Shown piece after piece: positions 1 to 7,547 of a DNA stretch of 64,000 bases. The translations under genes and the position numbers were made by a program. Origin of the DNA: Helicobacter acinonychis (GTDB taxonomy: Bacteria; Campylobacterota; Campylobacteria; Campylobacterales; Helicobacteraceae); contig NZ_UGIA01000001.1 of NCBI RefSeq assembly GCF_900461455.1, forward strand, positions 496,001-560,000, given 5' to 3'. Position 1 is the first letter of the stretch; every line of letters begins with the position of its first letter. The notes under the pieces were generated by a model, which was not told where the DNA came from, did not search any database, and saw only the letters and a program-made list of their open reading frames with translations.

Positions 1-93
1 TTCTTTAGCGTCCTCATCGCCTCTAATGAGGGCTAATTCAATTTCATTTTGAATCTCTTTAATATGATTTTCAAAATCTAAATAAATGGCCAT
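1..93 (-). CDS. accA: Acetyl-CoA carboxylase carboxyltransferase subunit alpha, 5' end only
   Basis: Only the first 31 codons are inside the window; the gene runs off its left edge. The N-terminus (MAIYLDFENHIKEIQNEIE, then a stretch rich in acidic residues) matches the start of AccA, the subunit that transfers the carboxyl group from biotin to acetyl-CoA to give malonyl-CoA. The ATG lies 23 bases after the fabF stop on the same strand, so it looks like the last visible member of a fatty-acid synthesis operon. The identification rests on a short N-terminus plus context. Confidence 0.75.
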   Translation of the reverse strand, partial: MAIYLDFENHIKEIQNEIELALIRGDEDAKE

Positions 94-116
94 TCAAAAT
101 CCTAGACTTTGTAAAA

Positions 117-1355
117 CTAGACTTTTTTGAAAATCACAACACCATTAGTGCCACCAAAACCAAATGAGTTGCTCATCACCGCATTCACTTGCTTTTCTCT
201 AGCCGTATTAGGGATATAATCTAGATCGCATTCTGGGTCAGGCGTTTCTTGATTGATGGTGGGAGGTAAGATCCCTTGATTCATCGCCATAATGGAAATA
301 ACGGCTTCTAAAGCACCCGCAGCCCCTAAACAATGCCCAATCTGCCCTTTAGTGGAGCTAACAGGAGGAACTTTTTCTTTAGAGCCAAACACATTTTTGA
401 GAGCGATGCTTTCATACCAATCGTTATAATGCGTGCTAGTCCCATGGGCATTCACATAGCCTATCTCCACTTTCGCCATTTCTAAAGCCATTTTCATGGC
501 TCTAAAAGCCCCTTCGCCCTCAGGGGCTGGGGCTGTGATATGGTTAGCATCGCCACTCTCACCATATCCGGCAAATTCTGCATAAATTTTCGCCCCCCTT
601 TTTTTTGCGCTTTCATATTCTTCAAGCACTAAAGCCCCAGCACCTTCCCCCATCACAAAACCATTGCGATCTTTATCAAAAGGTCTTGAAGCTTTTTTAG
701 GCTCATCATTTCTTGTAGAAAGGGCTTTAATGCTTGCAAACCCACCAATGCCTACAGGACAAATGGTGGATTCTGCTCCCACGACTAGCATTTTATCAGC
801 CCCACCAAGTAAAATGGTTTTAACCGCTTCAATAATCGCATGAGTGCCAGCTGCACAAGCCGTTACGACAGAGAGATTAGGCCCTTTAACGCCAAACTCA
901 ATAGAAGTGAAACCTCCGATCATATTCACTAACGCAGAAGTGATAAAAAAGGGATTGACTTTTCTAGGACCTTTTTCAAAACAAAAAATGGAATTCGCTT
1001 CAATATTCCCCAATCCGCCAATTCCAGAGCCAGAGCTTACGCCCATGCGATTAGCCAATTCTTCAGGGCATCTATTTTGAGCGTCTAAAATCCCACTATC
1101 TTTCATCGCCTCTCTTGCAGCTTTCAAGGCTAATTGAATGAAACGACCTGCCTTTTTAACATCTTTGGGATTCATCACCTCTGTAGGGTCAAAGTCAGTG
1201 ATTTCTCCAGCAATACGCACAGGAAACGCACTCGCATCAAAACTTTCTATGTTTTTGATACCGCATTCCCCCTTAGCGATCGCCAAAAAAGAATCTTCTT
1301 TATTTAAACCTAGCGAATTGATCATCCCCATTCCAGTTACTACAATCCGACGCAC
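117..1355 (-). CDS. fabF: Beta-ketoacyl-ACP synthase II
   Basis: Condensing enzyme that extends acyl-ACP with malonyl-ACP in fatty acid elongation, in the cytoplasm. It has about 412 residues, a normal family length. The thiolase-fold catalytic triad is visible: Cys in VTACAAGTH (near 168), His in NAHGTSTH (near 305) and His in GQIGHCLGAAG (near 342). A TTG at 1358 directly precedes a GTG at 1355. The GGAG ribosome site sits 7 bases before the GTG and only 4 before the TTG, so GTG is preferred. It lies downstream of acpP, its substrate carrier, and upstream of accA, with a hairpin in the acpP-fabF gap that may set relative expression. Confidence 0.97.
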   Translation of the reverse strand: MRRIVVTGMGMINSLGLNKEDSFLAIAKGECGIKNIESFDASAFPVRIAGEITDFDPTEVMNPKDVKKAGRFIQLALKAAREAMKDSGILDAQNRCPEELANRMGVSSGSGIGGLGNIEANSIFCFEKGPRKVNPFFITSALVNMIGGFTSIEFGVKGPNLSVVTACAAGTHAIIEAVKTILLGGADKMLVVGAESTICPVGIGGFASIKALSTRNDEPKKASRPFDKDRNGFVMGEGAGALVLEEYESAKKRGAKIYAEFAGYGESGDANHITAPAPEGEGAFRAMKMALEMAKVEIGYVNAHGTSTHYNDWYESIALKNVFGSKEKVPPVSSTKGQIGHCLGAAGALEAVISIMAMNQGILPPTINQETPDPECDLDYIPNTAREKQVNAVMSNSFGFGGTNGVVIFKKV

Positions 1356-1423
1356 CAATAGCTCCTCATTTCAAAAACTTTAATTCAATAAAACTAGATT
1401 TTAGCTAAAACTAAATTTTTAAG

Positions 1424-1450
1424 TAAAACTTGGAGACAAACGCTCCAAGT
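1424..1450 (-). terminator. Hairpin between acpP and fabF
   Basis: A perfect 8-bp inverted repeat (ACTTGGAG / CTCCAAGT, 1428-1435 and 1443-1450) with a 7-base loop is followed on the minus strand by TTTT. It lies just after the acpP stop. It looks like an intrinsic terminator or partial attenuator, which would leave acpP transcripts more abundant than fabF. Confidence 0.6.
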
Positions 1451-1458
1451 CAAAAAGA

Positions 1459-1695
1459 TTAGGCTAGTTTATTATCCTCAATATACTTCACCACATCGCC
1501 CACATTGACGATTTTTTCCGCTTGCTCATCAGGAATTTCAATGCCAAACTTTTCTTCTAACGCCATGATTAATTCCACGACATCTAAAGAGTCCGCACCC
1601 AAATCCTTCACAAATTCCGCTTCTAGTGTAACTTGCGCCGCATCCACATTCAACTGCTCAGTAATAACTGCTTGAATATCTTCAAATAAAGCCAT
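1459..1695 (-). CDS. acpP: Acyl carrier protein
   Basis: A 78-residue acidic protein that carries growing acyl chains on a 4'-phosphopantetheine arm. The attachment motif GADSLD is intact, with the modified serine at residue 36. Length and sequence are typical of Helicobacter ACP. A TTG two codons upstream is also open, but the ATG at 1695 has GGGAG 8 bases before it and gives the usual MALFEDIQ start. It sits between fabG and fabF in the same orientation. The activating enzyme AcpS is encoded in this window at 44.3 kb. Confidence 0.98.
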   Translation of the reverse strand: MALFEDIQAVITEQLNVDAAQVTLEAEFVKDLGADSLDVVELIMALEEKFGIEIPDEQAEKIVNVGDVVKYIEDNKLA

Positions 1696-1735
1696 AATCA
1701 AAACTCCCTTGTTTTGTAAAAATTAAATTGAATTA

Positions 1736-1759
1736 TTGGAGCGTTTATTTTTGCTCCAA
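1736..1759 (-). terminator. Hairpin upstream of acpP, overlapping the end of the small ORF
   Basis: Inverted repeat TTGGAGC (1736-1742) / GCTCCAA (1753-1759) with a 10-base loop. The stop codon of the 26-residue ORF lies in the loop. There is no long T tract, so it may be a processing or attenuation site rather than a full terminator. Confidence 0.4.
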
Positions 1760-1825
1760 AACATCTAAAATTCTATACAACAAATAAATTATGATGAGAA
1801 ACAATATTAAATAAATAATCCCCAT
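1745..1825 (-). CDS. 26-residue hydrophobic peptide (small ORF between fabG and acpP)
   Basis: The ORF starts at ATG 1823-1825 with GAGG 8 bases upstream and reads MGIIYLILFLIIIYLLYRIL followed by a short polar tail DVLEQK. This is a single predicted transmembrane helix of about 18 residues. It lies between fabG and acpP on the same strand. H. pylori gene catalogues, as I recall them, list a small predicted ORF (HP0560) at this position. The function is unknown. The good ribosome site and near-ideal membrane segment argue that it is real, but so short an ORF could arise by chance in AT-rich DNA. Confidence 0.5.
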   Translation of the reverse strand: MGIIYLILFLIIIYLLYRILDVLEQK

Positions 1826-1862
1826 TTGACTAACCTCTTTGTTTTAGAATAACCTCATAATG

Positions 1863-1881
1863 GTAGCATGATTTTTGCTAC
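1863..1881 (-). terminator. Hairpin after fabG
   Basis: A 6-bp inverted repeat GTAGCA / TGCTAC with a 7-base loop lies between the fabG stop and the small membrane ORF. It is a possible weak terminator or RNA processing site in the rpsU-fab operon. Confidence 0.3.
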
Positions 1882-1912
1882 TTACAAACTATTATGGTTA
1901 AAAATATTAGGG

Positions 1913-2656
1913 CTACATATAAAGTCCGCCATTAACCTTGAGAGTCTCTCCGGTGATATAACTAGAGTGATCACTCAAAAGAAACGCTACCGCTTCTGCC
2001 ACTTCCTTAGTAGCCCCTAGCCTGTTTAAAGGAATATTTTTAACATAATCCGCTTTGAGTTCGTCTTTCAAATTAGCGTTCATGTCGGTTTCTATAAAAC
2101 CGGGCGTTACAGAGTTAAAACGGATATTCCTTAAAGCTCCCTCATAAGCAAAGGACTTGCTCATCGCAATCATCCCCCCCTTACTCGCTGAATAGTTTGT
2201 CTGCCCCATATTGCCTCTCTCACCAATGATAGAAGCGATATTGACCACGCTCCCAAAACGGCTTTTGCTCATCACCTTTAAAGCTTCCCTACAACCTATA
2301 AAAGCTGAAGTGAGATTGTTGTCTATGACATGGTGAAAATCTTCTGTTTTCATTTTGATCGCTAATTTATCGCACACCACACCAGCATTATTCACCAAGT
2401 AAGACAAACCTCCATCGCTTTGGACAATGGTTTGTATCGCTTCAACAAAATCGTTTTCAGAAACCGCATCAAATTTGATAACAGCTACCCTATGACCTTT
2501 TTCTTCAAGTTCATTTTTCAAAGCGTCAGCCACTTCTGCATTACTGCGATAGTTGATCCAAACTTTTAACCCCATAGAAGCGAGCGTTCTTGCAATCTCG
2601 GCCCCAATGCCTTTAGAAGCTCCCGTAATGAGAACATTTTTCCCTGTAAAACGCAT
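1913..2656 (-). CDS. fabG: 3-oxoacyl-ACP reductase
   Basis: NADPH-dependent short-chain dehydrogenase of 247 residues that reduces beta-ketoacyl-ACP in the elongation cycle. The Rossmann motif TGASKGIG is at 11-18 and NNAG near 89-92. The Ser-Tyr-Lys triad is S142, Y155 and K159 (YSASK). The ATG is preceded by AAGGA. It follows rpsU by 33 bases on the same strand, so the two are probably co-transcribed from the rpsU promoter, linking translation capacity with lipid synthesis. Confidence 0.97.
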   Translation of the reverse strand: MRFTGKNVLITGASKGIGAEIARTLASMGLKVWINYRSNAEVADALKNELEEKGHRVAVIKFDAVSENDFVEAIQTIVQSDGGLSYLVNNAGVVCDKLAIKMKTEDFHHVIDNNLTSAFIGCREALKVMSKSRFGSVVNIASIIGERGNMGQTNYSASKGGMIAMSKSFAYEGALRNIRFNSVTPGFIETDMNANLKDELKADYVKNIPLNRLGATKEVAEAVAFLLSDHSSYITGETLKVNGGLYM

Positions 2657-2689
2657 GATTGTCCTTAATTAAATTTTTCTCAAAGCCTT

Positions 2690-2902
2690 TTATAGTCTTG
2701 ATTCATAACGCCTTAACATATAAAGACGCTTTAAAATCTTCTTTTTAGCGCTGATTTTTTGCTTTTTGTGCTTTTCAGTTTTAGACTCAAAGAATCTTCT
2801 TGCACGGCATTCTGTCACCACTAGATTACGATCAGTTTGCTTTTTGAATCTTCTGTAAGCTTCATCAAACGCATCGCCTTCTCTAACCTTAATCCCTGGC
2901 AT
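2690..2902 (-). CDS. rpsU: 30S ribosomal protein S21
   Basis: A 70-residue highly basic protein with the S21 signature: the N-terminal [12 protein letters not shown] segment, then RARRFFESK and a Lys/Arg-rich tail. It binds late to the 30S platform and helps initiation. It is the first gene of the minus-strand run rpsU-fabG-acpP-fabF-accA. Upstream is a long leader with a hairpin and a consensus sigma-70 promoter, consistent with high expression. Confidence 0.95.
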   Translation of the reverse strand: MPGIKVREGDAFDEAYRRFKKQTDRNLVVTECRARRFFESKTEKHKKQKISAKKKILKRLYMLRRYESRL

Positions 2903-2934
2903 ACGGTTATCACCTCTTTTCTATAGCTTAAAAT

Positions 2935-2997
2935 CATTGCTCAAGCAATGGCTACAAATGAGACGATATTATATAAAAGGGATTAACTTATTGTCAA
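2935..2997 (-). promoter_or_regulatory. rpsU promoter and leader hairpin
   Basis: On the minus strand a TTGACA (2992-2997) and a TATAAT (2968-2973) are separated by 18 bases. A canonical -35 box is unusual here, because most Helicobacter promoters show only the -10. In the transcribed leader, CATTGCT (2935-2941) and AGCAATG (2944-2950) form a compact hairpin upstream of the ribosome site GAGG. Confidence 0.75.
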
Positions 2998-3003
2998 GAA
3001 TTT

Positions 3004-4251
3004 TTATTTTTTTCTAGCGATTTTATTGATAAGGTTGTAAGGATCAAAGGCAACCGTCATATACACTTGGTAAGATTCCATCCAAGGCGAATGGCTTTTA
3101 AAACCCTCATGCATAGAATTTAACACGAAGTTGACCCGAACGGACGCGAAGTCGTTTTTCCAATTATAATACAAATCAAAACGATTATACATGTTCGCTT
3201 GAAAAAAGGGCACGCCACGATAAATGGGCGTGGGGCAATAAGAGGGCGTGCAATACATACTCACATACTGGTATTGGTTGTAAAAAGGCATTTCAGGGGT
3301 TTTTGCAAAATAAAATAAATTGTGGATACCAAAGCCTTTGTATTGGAGCTCTATATCAAATTGCCCCCCAACGCTATTGATAAAGGGCACATCTTTTTCT
3401 CTATTTCTCAATCGGCTCGCTTCAGAAACCATGCCAAATCTGGCGTTGAGTTTTTCCATAAAAGGGGCGATGTCTAAAAGGCTTGTCCCTATGTAAGCGT
3501 TGTAATAAAGGCGATCTAACAAATAAATCGCACTGTTATCAATGGCTTTTTTTTCATTAAAATGCATGCCGTCAGCGCCATTTAAAAGGTATTTGTCTTC
3601 ATTATGAAACAAGACAAAATTCCCTCCCAAAATCAAGAAATCCTTAAAAAAGTTATAACCAACAGAGCCGTTCATTTGAAATCTGTCCATTGCATTCCCA
3701 TAAGGGTTTCTCCCGAATTTGCAAGTGTTGTAACAATTCCCCCCAAACCAATCCAGCATGAATTCCGCATGCCCATAATAGGGTTTTAGGGGTGAATAAT
3801 GGTTTTGAAATTGCAATAAAAACCCTCTAGCGTTCGGATCTATAAACCAATAATAAGGGGCGAAAACATTCAAACCATAGCTTCCTAAAAGGTTTTTTCT
3901 AGGGAAAATCCCGCCATAAAAGGTGAAACGATCCCCTCTAGCCTTGTAATACATCGTAGGCCCCCAAGCGTAGGGAAAATTGGTATTGTAATTATGGAAA
4001 TTTTGAAAGAAATACGCCCCCACAATCAGGCTTTGCTCTATTTTTTTGGTGTGAAATTGGATCCCAAACTCTGGGGTCAAACGGCTTTTAAGGTTGGTGT
4101 TAGTGTTGATCCAATAGGGCGTTGAACCTTCATGATCCATGATAAACATGTTAAAACCCAGATTGTATTTAAAAATATTCCAATCAAAAGCGTGAGAATT
4201 AGCCACTAGCGAACCGACTAAAAAAGCATGTTTTAAAAAGGTGTTTGCCAC
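3004..4251 (-). CDS. Putative outer membrane beta-barrel protein, function unknown
   Basis: A 415-residue protein with an N-terminal signal (about 1-21, ending NSHA). It is rich in aromatic residues with alternating polar/aromatic stretches of the beta-barrel type (WFIDPNARGFLLQFQNHY). It has two closely spaced Cys pairs (NCYNTC; YCTPSYCPTP). It does not end in the usual terminal Phe but continues to a basic tail (INKIARKK). The start is GTG with GAGG 6 bases upstream. I recognise it as a Helicobacter-type conserved hypothetical next to rpsU but not as a named Hop or Hof protein. The tandem 30-bp repeat lies about 45 bases upstream of its start. Confidence 0.7.
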   Translation of the reverse strand: MANTFLKHAFLVGSLVANSHAFDWNIFKYNLGFNMFIMDHEGSTPYWINTNTNLKSRLTPEFGIQFHTKKIEQSLIVGAYFFQNFHNYNTNFPYAWGPTMYYKARGDRFTFYGGIFPRKNLLGSYGLNVFAPYYWFIDPNARGFLLQFQNHYSPLKPYYGHAEFMLDWFGGNCYNTCKFGRNPYGNAMDRFQMNGSVGYNFFKDFLILGGNFVLFHNEDKYLLNGADGMHFNEKKAIDNSAIYLLDRLYYNAYIGTSLLDIAPFMEKLNARFGMVSEASRLRNREKDVPFINSVGGQFDIELQYKGFGIHNLFYFAKTPEMPFYNQYQYVSMYCTPSYCPTPIYRGVPFFQANMYNRFDLYYNWKNDFASVRVNFVLNSMHEGFKSHSPWMESYQVYMTVAFDPYNLINKIARKK

Positions 4252-4294
4252 TTGTTACCTCATACCATATATCGTTTTCAATCAAAAGGTTTAT

Positions 4295-4354
4295 TTTTTA
4301 GAGAATGGGTTATTTTAGCGCATGTTTTTAGAAAATGGGTTATTTTAGCGCATG
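4295..4354. repeat. Two tandem 30-bp repeats in a divergent intergenic region
   Basis: Two adjacent 30-base units, 4295-4324 and 4325-4354, are identical except for one base (GAGA versus GAAA). Each contains GGGTTATTTTAGCGC; on the minus strand this reads GCGCTAAAATAACCC, which includes a -10-like TAAAAT. They lie between the outer membrane protein gene (minus) and the ribbon-helix-helix regulator gene (plus). Confidence 0.9.
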
Positions 4355-4447
4355 TGAAAACATATTCTTTTTTTATTATTATAAAATATTGTTTATTTCA
4401 TGTTAGAATAACTCCCACAACACTATATCATTAGAAAAAGGAAACCA

Positions 4448-4666
4448 ATGGAATCAGAAAATAAAAACATGAGACCAGGTCGTAAGCGTGTCGCCACAGA
4501 CGAGTTGAAACGCAACTTTTCAGTGACTTTTTATCTCTCTAAAGAAGAACATGATGTTTTAAAGCGTTTGGCTGATGAAGAGGTAGAGAGCGTGAATTCT
4601 TTTGTAAAACGCCATATTTTAAAGACGATTATTTACAAAAAAGGCACCAACTCAAGCGATTCTTAA
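4448..4666 (+). CDS. Ribbon-helix-helix DNA-binding protein (HP0564-like)
   Basis: A 72-residue protein with a basic N-terminal arm (RPGRKR). The short strand RNFSVTFYLS (24-33) and two helices (EEHDVLKRLADEE; SVNSFVKRHILKTI) form the MetJ/Arc ribbon-helix-helix fold. From memory, an H. pylori homologue (HP0564) was assigned to this superfamily by structure. It is a probable dimeric transcription factor with unknown targets. The start has AAAGGA upstream and a -10-like TAGAAT near 4404. The upstream tandem repeat is a candidate operator. Confidence 0.8.
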   Translation: MESENKNMRPGRKRVATDELKRNFSVTFYLSKEEHDVLKRLADEEVESVNSFVKRHILKTIIYKKGTNSSDS

Positions 4667-4688
4667 AGTAGGCTTAAAGCCTACTTTA
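4664..4688. terminator. Shared convergent hairpin after the RHH gene and the RclC-like gene
   Basis: A perfect 10-bp inverted repeat (TAAAGTAGGC / GCCTACTTTA) with a 5-base loop begins at the RHH stop codon and lies 11 bases beyond the end of the opposing gene. It probably serves both convergent genes. Confidence 0.7.
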
Positions 4689-4699
4689 GGCATTGACCT

Positions 4700-5347
4700 T
4701 TAAGAGCAACACCCACTAGAGCATTTAGTTTTAATGCCTACTGATGAGCGATTCATCAAGCAAAACCCTTTCCCCTCTAAGTAGCGTCTCGCATCAAATC
4801 CAGCCACAAACAAGCCTCCAGCAAATAACGCCAAATCTTTAACCACTAACCTTCCTGCCCCAGATAACCATGGGAAATGCTGATTGACAAAGACTTCTGG
4901 CGTTGTGAATAAAAAAGATAGGGTAGTGATAGTCATTCCAGCTACAAGCAAGCCTCCAATCACGCCCATTAAAGGCATCCAAAGCCCTAAAAGCACCAAA
5001 ATACCTAAGATCATAATCGTAATCCCTAAAGCTTCAGCCACTAAATAAGTGTGGTTTTCCTTATGCCATTCTTTGTTTTCAATGATTTTAGGGTTATCTT
5101 GCAAATCTTCTTGCATGGACTGGGATTCGGACATTTTGTGTTGCTTGTATGCGGGCTTTTCAAATTGATACATGAAAGAAAAGAAGGGGGAGTTGGCTAC
5201 AAAAGGGGCGATCCCTTCGGCTTCATAGGGCACAAACTTAAGCCCTCCGATCCAAATAAAAATAATGAAAATAGCTATATGCATCAAATAGCCACCTAGA
5301 TTCTGGAGTTTTGTAATCGTTTCAAGTAATGATTTTAACGATTGCAT
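4700..5347 (-). CDS. RclC/YkgB-family (DUF417) inner membrane protein
   Basis: A 215-residue protein with about four membrane segments. Two blocks match the E. coli RclC (YkgB) family as I remember it: GLKFVPYEAEGIAPFVANSP near 35-54 and a C-terminal block TLSFLFTTPEVF...FPWLSGAGRLVVKDL. In E. coli, RclC belongs to the reactive-chlorine-inducible rcl operon and helps survival under hypochlorous acid; its mechanism is unclear. Here it stands alone, without rclA or rclB beside it. Unusually, it ends in a Cys-rich tail (KCSSGCCS). The family call is solid; the oxidative-stress role is inferred. Confidence 0.8.
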   Translation of the reverse strand: MQSLKSLLETITKLQNLGGYLMHIAIFIIFIWIGGLKFVPYEAEGIAPFVANSPFFSFMYQFEKPAYKQHKMSESQSMQEDLQDNPKIIENKEWHKENHTYLVAEALGITIMILGILVLLGLWMPLMGVIGGLLVAGMTITTLSFLFTTPEVFVNQHFPWLSGAGRLVVKDLALFAGGLFVAGFDARRYLEGKGFCLMNRSSVGIKTKCSSGCCS

Positions 5348-5464
5348 GGTTTTATTCCTTTAAGATATTTTTTGTATTGCTAAAAACAGCTCGTAAATGA
5401 TAGCACATTATGTTTAATTGCAACACAATCATAAAACAATAATGATCAAAAACACCCATGCCCT

Positions 5465-5520
5465 AAAACACTCATGCCAACACAATAAACTTTGCTTTTA
5501 TAACAAAACACTCATGCCAA
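5465..5520. repeat. 16-bp direct repeat at the end of dapF
   Basis: AAAACACTCATGCCAA occurs at 5465-5480 and again at 5505-5520, 40 bases apart. The second copy encodes the last codons of dapF and the first lies just past its stop. This is probably a small local duplication. Confidence 0.6.
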
Positions 5521-6292
5521 TATAACGCACCGCACCTTTATAAAAAATTTCATTATCCCTTAAAGAAAGCTCTAAATGCTCGTTGCTTTTAGGAATAAGG
5601 GTGGCATTTCTAGGCGTGTTATAAAAGGCGTTTGCAGCAAAAAAAGTTGCCGCCATGCCTGTCCCGCAAGCTAGGGTAAAATCTTCAACCCCTCTTTCAT
5701 AAGTTTGTAAAAAAATCGTCTTTTTATTTTCTATAAAGGCGATATTAACATTAGCGTCAGACGCATGCCTTAAAGCCCTTAATTCCAATATATTGAGAGA
5801 ATTTAATGACTCTTTTTTTTTGACAAATCCCACTAAATGCGGCACCCCTGTATCTATGAGGTAGAAAGTAGGGATACTTGCCAAAACGCTGTCGTTTGAA
5901 AAAGATTTTTTCCCCCCTGAAGTGGAAATTATCTCTAAGATGTCGCCGCTACCGAGATTGCTCTCTATGATATTTGGCTCTTCTATGCAGATAGAAATTT
6001 TTCTTTGTCCGGCTAAAAAAACATGGTTTTTAGGGGCTATATGGTGTTGGTAAGCAAACAGCCCCACGCAACGGCTCGCATTCCCACACATGCTAGCTTG
6101 AGAGCCGTCTGAATTGTAAAAATCCCATTCATAGTCATAATCCTTACTCGGTAAGACGACCACAAGCCCATCAGCACCAAAACCCTCATGCCTATGGCAC
6201 ACCTGTCTGGCTAAATTGGAAAAATCCCTTTTTTTGAAGCTTTGCGTGATTAAAAAATCATTTCCGCTCCCTGAATATTTGTAAAATACCAT
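5498..6292 (-). CDS. dapF: Diaminopimelate epimerase
   Basis: Converts LL- to meso-diaminopimelate for lysine and peptidoglycan synthesis, without a cofactor. Both catalytic cysteines are present: MCGNASRC and LACGTGMAA. The N-terminal YSGSGNDF motif is intact. The open frame begins at a TTG (6301), but the ATG at 6292 gives the usual [13 protein letters not shown] start and a better-placed AAGG, so that start is used (264 residues). An A9 run encodes three lysines near 5813-5821, a possible slippage site, but the frame is intact. Its 3' end carries a duplicated 16-mer. Confidence 0.96.
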   Translation of the reverse strand: MVFYKYSGSGNDFLITQSFKKRDFSNLARQVCHRHEGFGADGLVVVLPSKDYDYEWDFYNSDGSQASMCGNASRCVGLFAYQHHIAPKNHVFLAGQRKISICIEEPNIIESNLGSGDILEIISTSGGKKSFSNDSVLASIPTFYLIDTGVPHLVGFVKKKESLNSLNILELRALRHASDANVNIAFIENKKTIFLQTYERGVEDFTLACGTGMAATFFAANAFYNTPRNATLIPKSNEHLELSLRDNEIFYKGAVRYIGMSVLL

Positions 6293-6407
6293 TGATTGCA
6301 AGCCTTTTTGATTTTAATTATAAATTATAAGAAATTTTATCCTTAAAAAGAGCGTTTTTTAGCTAACATTTTATAACTTTTGGTTTAGTTTAATGGGGAT
6401 AATTTTC

Positions 6408-7454
6408 ATGAAAGCTCAGTATTTCTTTTGGATTCTTTTTTTGATTGGTTTTTATTGGATGCTCTATTTGTATCAAGATTTTTTAATGGATGTGCTGATT
6501 GCTGGGCTTTTGTGCGTGGGGCTTTTCCAAGTAAAAGTCTTTTTGGATAAGCACTTTTTTAATGTGTTCAGTTCGCTTTTATGCGTTCTAGTTTTAGCGA
6601 GCGTTTTGATCGTGCCGTTGTATTTTATTATTTATAAAAGTTCTAATATCATTTTTGAAATCAATTTTGAAAAACTTTCAGCCTTAATCAAATGGCTCAA
6701 AGAGATGATCACCGAAAATTTATCGCATTTTCCTGCCATCCATGATGGGGTTAGCAAGTTTTTAGAAAATTTTAACGCCACTTCAATCACAGGTTATTTG
6801 TTGAAAATAAGCAGCTATGTGGGAAAATACGGCTTGAAACTCATTACAGACGCTTTGTTGATTTTAGGGCTATTGTTTTTCTTTTTTTATTATGGGGAGA
6901 GGTTTTATCATTATTTTTTAGGGGTCTTGCCTCTTCAAATCCATCAAAGTAAAAAGATTTTTGAAGAAGTGGCTGGGATTTTACGCATCGTGCTTTTAAC
7001 TTCTTTAATTACGGTTATTTTAGAGGGTGTAGCGTTTGGGGTGATGATTGTATGGTTTGGGCATGACGGTTGGTTTTTAGGGATTTTGTATGGGTTAGCG
7101 TCTTTAGTGCCGGCTGTTGGAGGGGCTTTGATTTGGATCCCTATCGCTATTTATGAGCTTTACCATGGGCATGTGAATGGGGCTATTTTTATTGTTTTGT
7201 ATTCTATTTTATTGATTGGTGGGCTGATTGATAGCGTGCTTAAGCCATTTTTAATTGTCGTTGTCAAAAAAAGAATCTTTAAAACCACCCTTAAAATCAA
7301 TGAAATGCTGATTTTCTTTTCTATGATTGCTGGGATTTCACAATTCGGTTTTTGGGGGATTATTGTAGGGCCTACCATTACGGCGTTTTTTATTGCACTA
7401 TTGCGTTTGTATGAGAATTATTTTATTCAAAAGGAGCAAAAAACATGCGAGTGA
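6408..7454 (+). CDS. AI-2E (PerM) family membrane protein
   Basis: A 348-residue polytopic protein with about eight hydrophobic segments and the family C-terminal region GLASLVPAVGGALIW...IVGPTITAFFIALLRLYE. The family includes exporters and antiporters of varied or unproven substrate; no substrate can be deduced here. The ATG at 6408 (MKAQYFFWIL) has GGGG 9 bases upstream. The in-frame ATG at 6393 lacks a ribosome site. It is transcribed divergently from dapF and converges on flgG. Confidence 0.85.
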   Translation: MKAQYFFWILFLIGFYWMLYLYQDFLMDVLIAGLLCVGLFQVKVFLDKHFFNVFSSLLCVLVLASVLIVPLYFIIYKSSNIIFEINFEKLSALIKWLKEMITENLSHFPAIHDGVSKFLENFNATSITGYLLKISSYVGKYGLKLITDALLILGLLFFFFYYGERFYHYFLGVLPLQIHQSKKIFEEVAGILRIVLLTSLITVILEGVAFGVMIVWFGHDGWFLGILYGLASLVPAVGGALIWIPIAIYELYHGHVNGAIFIVLYSILLIGGLIDSVLKPFLIVVVKKRIFKTTLKINEMLIFFSMIAGISQFGFWGIIVGPTITAFFIALLRLYENYFIQKEQKTCE

Positions 7455-7506
7455 TGAGAGTTGCATTTTGTGGAAAGATTGCAAAATACACTCCCATATA
7501 AATTTT

Positions 7507-7547
7507 AAACTCGCCACATCAAAAACTTAAGCTTTTGTGGCGAGTTT
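7507..7547. terminator. Hairpin at the end of flgG
   Basis: A 12-bp inverted repeat (AAACTCGCCACA 7507-7518 / TGTGGCGAGTTT 7536-7547) overlaps the last codons of flgG. It lies between two convergent genes. There is no strong T tract on either side. It may act bidirectionally. Confidence 0.55.
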
